Below, one piece after another: positions 30,956-64,000 of a stretch of DNA of 64,000 bases. This stretch comes from Myxocyprinus asiaticus. Its lineage: Eukaryota; Chordata; Actinopteri; Cypriniformes; Catostomidae. The notes below the pieces were generated by a model. That model ran no database searches, was not told the DNA's origin, and saw only the letters and a program-made list of their open reading frames with translations. Location of the stretch: positions 1,111,501 to 1,175,500 of the forward strand of contig NC_059359.1 in the NCBI RefSeq assembly GCF_019703515.2, given 5' to 3'. Each line of letters opens with the position of its first letter. Positions within the stretch are counted from its first letter, which is position 1. The position numbers and the translations under genes were made by a program.

Positions 30956-31199
30956 CTAACGAAGCACGACAACCGAAAACCTGCCCCGAACGCACACACG
31001 TATCTTTCGATTTACTCCCGTAAGAAGGTCACTAAGCAAAAAGGCTTTAAAGACTAATTAAAACGCGTTCGGTATCGATTAATCGCCTTATTGTCCGCTG
31101 TATCGATTATTAAAATTCTCCCTAGGCCTACTGAAGTCAAACCGATGCGATGTTAAGCTCCTCAAACTGCACGGGGATCCTGCTTCACCGAGGTATTCG

Positions 31200-31275
31200 G
31201 AAATAAAAGTAGATTTTTTGTTTGTGTTTTTCAGTTTTGTGAATTTTTTTTTGTATTTTTGGTTTTTTATATAAG
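31200..31275 (-). promoter_or_regulatory. A-rich tract in the pabpc1 5' UTR (probable autoregulatory element)
   Basis: On the transcribed strand the stretch from 31275 to about 31200 is a series of A-runs split by short C/T pieces (AAAAAACCAAAAATACAAAA and onward). It lies about 270-345 nt before the pabpc1 ATG and some 60-140 nt after the proposed start of transcription. Vertebrate PABPC1 mRNAs carry an A-rich element at a similar place, to which PABP binds to repress its own translation. Equating the two is inference from position and composition. A TATATAAAA at its 5' edge could be mistaken for a TATA box. Confidence 0.7.
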
Positions 31276-31325
31276 ATTGTGTGCCAAGGCTATGTGGCAC
31301 ACGCGCTCTCTCTCGCACCGCACAA

Positions 31326-31380
31326 GGTGGGGGAGAAGCGGAAGTAGAGCGCAGATAAGAAGGCGTTGTGAGCGGAAGTT
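31326..31380 (-). promoter_or_regulatory. pabpc1 core promoter: TOP-like start and two ETS-like sites
   Basis: The minus strand shows CTTCTCCCCCACC at 31338-31326, a pyrimidine-rich start like the 5'TOP of PABPC1 mRNA. Two ACTTCCGC sites (ETS-type) lie directly upstream, about 31345-31338 and 31379-31371. This arrangement fits a TATA-less housekeeping promoter of a translation-machinery gene under TOP control. The exact start site is inferred. Confidence 0.6.
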
Positions 31381-31713
31381 GCGTGTTTTAAAATACTTTT
31401 TAGAATAAGAGTCTCTTTTTCATTTAGTAAACGGGAATGACATAATAAGAGTCTCAAATAACACCATAAATATGCTCCACGATGTAAACAAAACCATTTG
31501 CAGGAAAGTAATTAATCATTCTCAATAAAACCAGGAACGTAAATTAATAAAGTAAACAGAGTAAACAGTCCTTCAAATAGTGACTTAAATGTTGAAAGCT
31601 AAATGTAGCAGAAAATACGTACCTAACATTTGATAAAATACACGGAAATCATTTAAAATAAAACTGCTTTGCAAAACAAACAAAATCCCATGGTATATAT
31701 AATATTTATTTGC

Positions 31714-41094
<9,381 letters not shown>

Positions 41095-41402
41095 CCTCAC
41101 AGATAATCACTCAATAATTCTATCAATAAATGAGTGATGTCCAACTCAAATACTTCAGATTCACCGAGCAGCTGTGTAACGATCAATGCAACTCACCGAT
41201 TTAAAAATTACAGATAAACATTCGAATCAACATGTTTAAAAAGATACAATGTAACAATACAGTATGCGCGAGCTGCACGGAAACGTTTTATTTATAGACT
41301 TCGCATTAATCACACTGACTACTGCATATCTAATGTATTTATTACTTTATAATAAAATGATCTACATATTAAATATTTTTAAAACGAAATATAATTTTAT
41401 TA

Positions 41403-41404
<2 letters not shown>

Positions 41405-41460
<56 letters not shown>
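41405..41460. repeat. (TA)n microsatellite
   Basis: About 27 TA units upstream of the PABPC-like gene's first exon. Confidence 0.97.
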
Positions 41461-41465
<5 letters not shown>

Positions 41466-42247
41466 CGTGAATTATTAAGCTATTACTTGTGATCTGGATC
41501 AGAGCTTAAATTAATAACCACATATTCTTTATATTTACAAGGTAAATATGACAGATTTTATCTGTAACGTACATATATATTTTTGTTTTATTTATTACTA
41601 TTAATTGCTGCAGAAGATTTAATTAATATACAGCACTTTCAGGACCACATTTTTGCATATTATATGTTGTAAAGTCTAGTTTTGTCATTAGGCTTCAGTT
41701 TGAGCAATTCTTTTACACAATAACATTAAAAAACAATTCAACAATGCTTTTGTAGTTCATGATATTAAACTCATCCCTTTTTTTTTTTTTTTGGAATGTA
41801 CATTTTTATTAACAATTTTGCTGAATTTCCCCCCCCCCCCCCCCCCCACACACACACACAAATATGAATCAATTTCAATTGCAAAATATAATAAAAAGCC
41901 AAAACAAATAGTAAGAATAATAAATAACGTGTCAGAAATATAATGCTGTTGCCCTCCATCAGGGAGTGATGTGTTAACAGTAGGTGGCAGCAGAACACAA
42001 ACCCATTGAATGTGTCTATTTATACAGTATGTGCTGCTCATGTCCCTCTTCCATACTTGCAATATACACAATATTCCTGTCTCCACTCATCCTACAGTCC
42101 GCTCCACTGAGATTCATGTTCACTTTGTGCTGTGGTGTCCATTAAAAAAATCCTGAGTGCAAATTCTATGAGATGAACAAAGACTACATCTCTCTGTTAT
42201 AGTACATCATTGAGTAAAACACTAAGTGTCTTTTGTTGAAGTCTTCA
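41461..42247 (-). other. phldb3 3' UTR and short gap to the PABPC-like gene
   Basis: After the phldb3 stop (42248) the minus strand continues without introns that I can see. An AATAAA lies at 41810-41805, which would give a UTR of about 450 nt. A poly-C/CA run (41829-41861) lies within. Only about 1.1 kb separates the two genes, so the PABPC-like promoter must lie in this space or close to it; I see no A-rich leader like that of pabpc1. Confidence 0.55.
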
Positions 42248-62167
<19,920 letters not shown>

Positions 62168-62379
62168 CTGCAAACAAACGGGAGTTCATATACATCACAA
62201 CAACCAAACCAACTAGCGCTGGGCAGTATGAACTAAATCTTATATCACAGAATGAGTAAATTAACATAATGGTAACAGTTTTCTATAGTTATTATTTCCA
62301 GTAAATTACATACTTTATCAACGTATTTCATCTCATTTGTATGGAAGCCCATTTCTGCCACATAGCTTTGATATGTCAA

Positions 62380-63500
62380 AATTATGAGATAAAAGTCAAA
62401 ATTATGGGATAAAAAGTCATTATGTTGAAACAAAAAGTCATAATTATGAGATACAAAATTATAATTATGAGCTCAAAGTAAAAGTTTTAGATAAAAAGTA
62501 AAAATTATGAGATGCTGTAATTTATGAGATACTAAATCATAATTATGAGATTAAAAAGTAAAATTTATGAGATAAAATTCATTTTGTTTGAGATAAAAAG
62601 TAAAATTTTGAGATAAAAAGTCGAAATTAAGAGATTCAGTCATAATTATGATATACTAAGTCATAACTATGAGATAAGTCATATTTAAGAGATAAAAAAT
62701 TATAATTATGAGAGTCAAAATTATGAGATAAAAAGTAAAAATTATTAGATGCTAAATCAAAATTATAAGATAAAAGTCACAATTATGGGATAAAAAGTCA
62801 AAATGTTGAAATAAAAATTCAAAATTATGAGATAAAAAGTCATTATGTTGAAATGAAGTAAAAATTATGAGATAAAAGTCACAATTATGAGATACAATTC
62901 AAAGTTATGAGATAAAAAGTCATTTTTGAAATAAAAAGTCACAATTATGAGATAAAATTCAAAATTATGAGATTAAAAGTCATTATACTGAAATAGTCAC
63001 ATTTTTTAGATAAAAGTTATAATTTTGAGATAATAAAAGGTATAATTATGAGCTCAAAGTACAAATTTTAGATAAAAAGTCAAAATTATTAGATGCTAAA
63101 TCAAAATTATAAGATAAAAGTCACAATTATGGGATAAAAAGTCATAATGTTGAAATAAAACTTCATAATTATGAGATAAAATTCAAAATTATGAGATAAA
63201 AAGTAATTATGTTGAAATAAAAAGTCAAAATTATGAGATAAAATTCAAAATTATGAGATAAAATTCAAAATTATGGGATAAAAAGTCATAATGTTGAAAT
63301 AAAAAGTCAAAATTATGAGATAAAATTCAAAATTACGAGATAAAAAGTCATAATGTTGAAATAAAAAGTTCAAAATTCAAGATTATGAGAAAAAAGTAAA
63401 TATTTTGAGATAAAAAGTCATAATGTTGAAATAAAAAGTTCAAAATTCAAGATTATGAGAAAAAAGTAAATATTTTGAGATAAAAAGTAACAATTATGTG
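62380..63500. repeat. 1.1-kb degenerate AT minisatellite
   Basis: Repeated 'aaaattatgagataaaaagt' followed by 'cataatgttgaaataaaaag' in irregular order, unit about 18-21 bp, often combined into roughly 40-bp units. Lies upstream of the first visible phldb3 exon, so intronic. Confidence 0.93.
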
Positions 63501-63509
63501 ATGCTGACT

Positions 63510-64000
63510 CTAAGGCCTTGTTCAGACTGCCACTAAAAATCAGATTTTCTGCATATCCAGATTGTATCCAGATGAGTTTTTGAGAGTCTGGACAGCGAAA
63601 AACCACATGAAATCTGATTTTTCCCAATCTGATTCAAACCACATCGGGAGGTGGTTTCAAATGCGATTTAAATCTGTTTTTTTCAGATGTGTCTCAGTCC
63701 GGACGCTCTGGCTGCTCATATCAGATTTCAAATGGTCTTTTGACTCTTAACACGACACACAACGATGACGTCATAAATCGGTGACTGCAGCACGGAACAT
63801 CACAATATTTACCAGTCTCCTCGTCGCTGAGTTTTTCTTGTGCGACGGAGGAGTTCTGCACCGCGACTAGACATAGCGCTTATTTGGAGAGCGAGATGAT
63901 GCACCTCCATTTTTCCCGCATCTGTTTTGAAAGCATCGTCACATGGGTACACCAACGTCGTTACCAAAACAACCCATGCAGATAGGTTGGTTATGTCTGA
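63510..64000. other. Unclassified repeat-like sequence at the window end
   Basis: Begins 'ggccttgttcagactgccac' and has repeated 'aaatctgatttt'/'cagattttctg' phrases typical of the ends of fish DNA elements. It runs out of the window. No exon recognised. Confidence 0.4.

Noticed and set aside
31265..31275. TATATAAAA as the pabpc1 TATA box
   Set aside because: It lies at the edge of the A-rich leader and downstream of the TOP-like start and ETS sites; more likely part of the transcribed A-tract. Not fully excluded.

Overview
The window looks like a vertebrate nuclear chromosome, most likely a teleost fish and probably a cyprinid-type genome. Genes are split by GT-AG introns and code for animal-specific families (NR0B2, PABPC, PHLDB). 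The space between exons is packed with Tc1-type transposons, tRNA-derived SINEs, palindromic short DNA elements, microsatellites and minisatellites. There is no bacterial-style operon, CRISPR array or rRNA.

Four genes lie on the minus strand, so transcription runs from high to low coordinates. (1) At 62167-42248 is the 3' part of a PHLDB gene, best match phldb3: ten exons coding coiled coils and a C-terminal PH domain; its 5' end is beyond the window. (2) At 41094-31714 is a PABPC-like gene with four intact RRMs. Its exon boundaries copy those of PABPC1, but the five exons for the proline-rich linker and MLLE domain cannot be found. (3) At 30928-11649 is a complete pabpc1 gene of 14 coding exons (633 aa), with a TOP-like start, an A-rich 5' leader and a spliced 3' UTR. 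(4) At 372-1 is the first part of nr0b2 (SHP), cut by the window edge, with a TATA box. Genes 2 and 3 are a head-to-tail tandem pair.

Region by region: 1-0.5 kb nr0b2 and promoter; 0.5-11.2 kb intergenic, with a degenerate repeat, one nearly intact Tc1 element (3827-5407), SINEs and a Tc1 3' relic; 11.2-31.4 kb pabpc1, whose 7-kb first intron holds three Tc1-type elements, pieces of another DNA repeat and a 16-bp minisatellite; 31.7-41.1 kb the PABPC-like paralogue, with a 3-kb 21/22-bp minisatellite in intron 7 and a 1.8-kb GACA-type satellite in intron 1; 42.2-62.2 kb phldb3, with a 2.7-kb foldback repeat, several SINEs, a 4.7-kb element with matching ends and a 1.2-kb AT satellite; 62.3-64 kb a degenerate minisatellite and an unclassified repeat.

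The genes do not form one pathway. pabpc1 and its neighbour belong to cytoplasmic mRNA translation and stability, phldb3 to the membrane/cytoskeleton interface, and nr0b2 to transcriptional repression by nuclear receptors. The most notable point is the tandem PABPC paralogue: it keeps RNA binding but appears to have lost the peptide-binding MLLE module and the A-rich leader that mark its neighbour.
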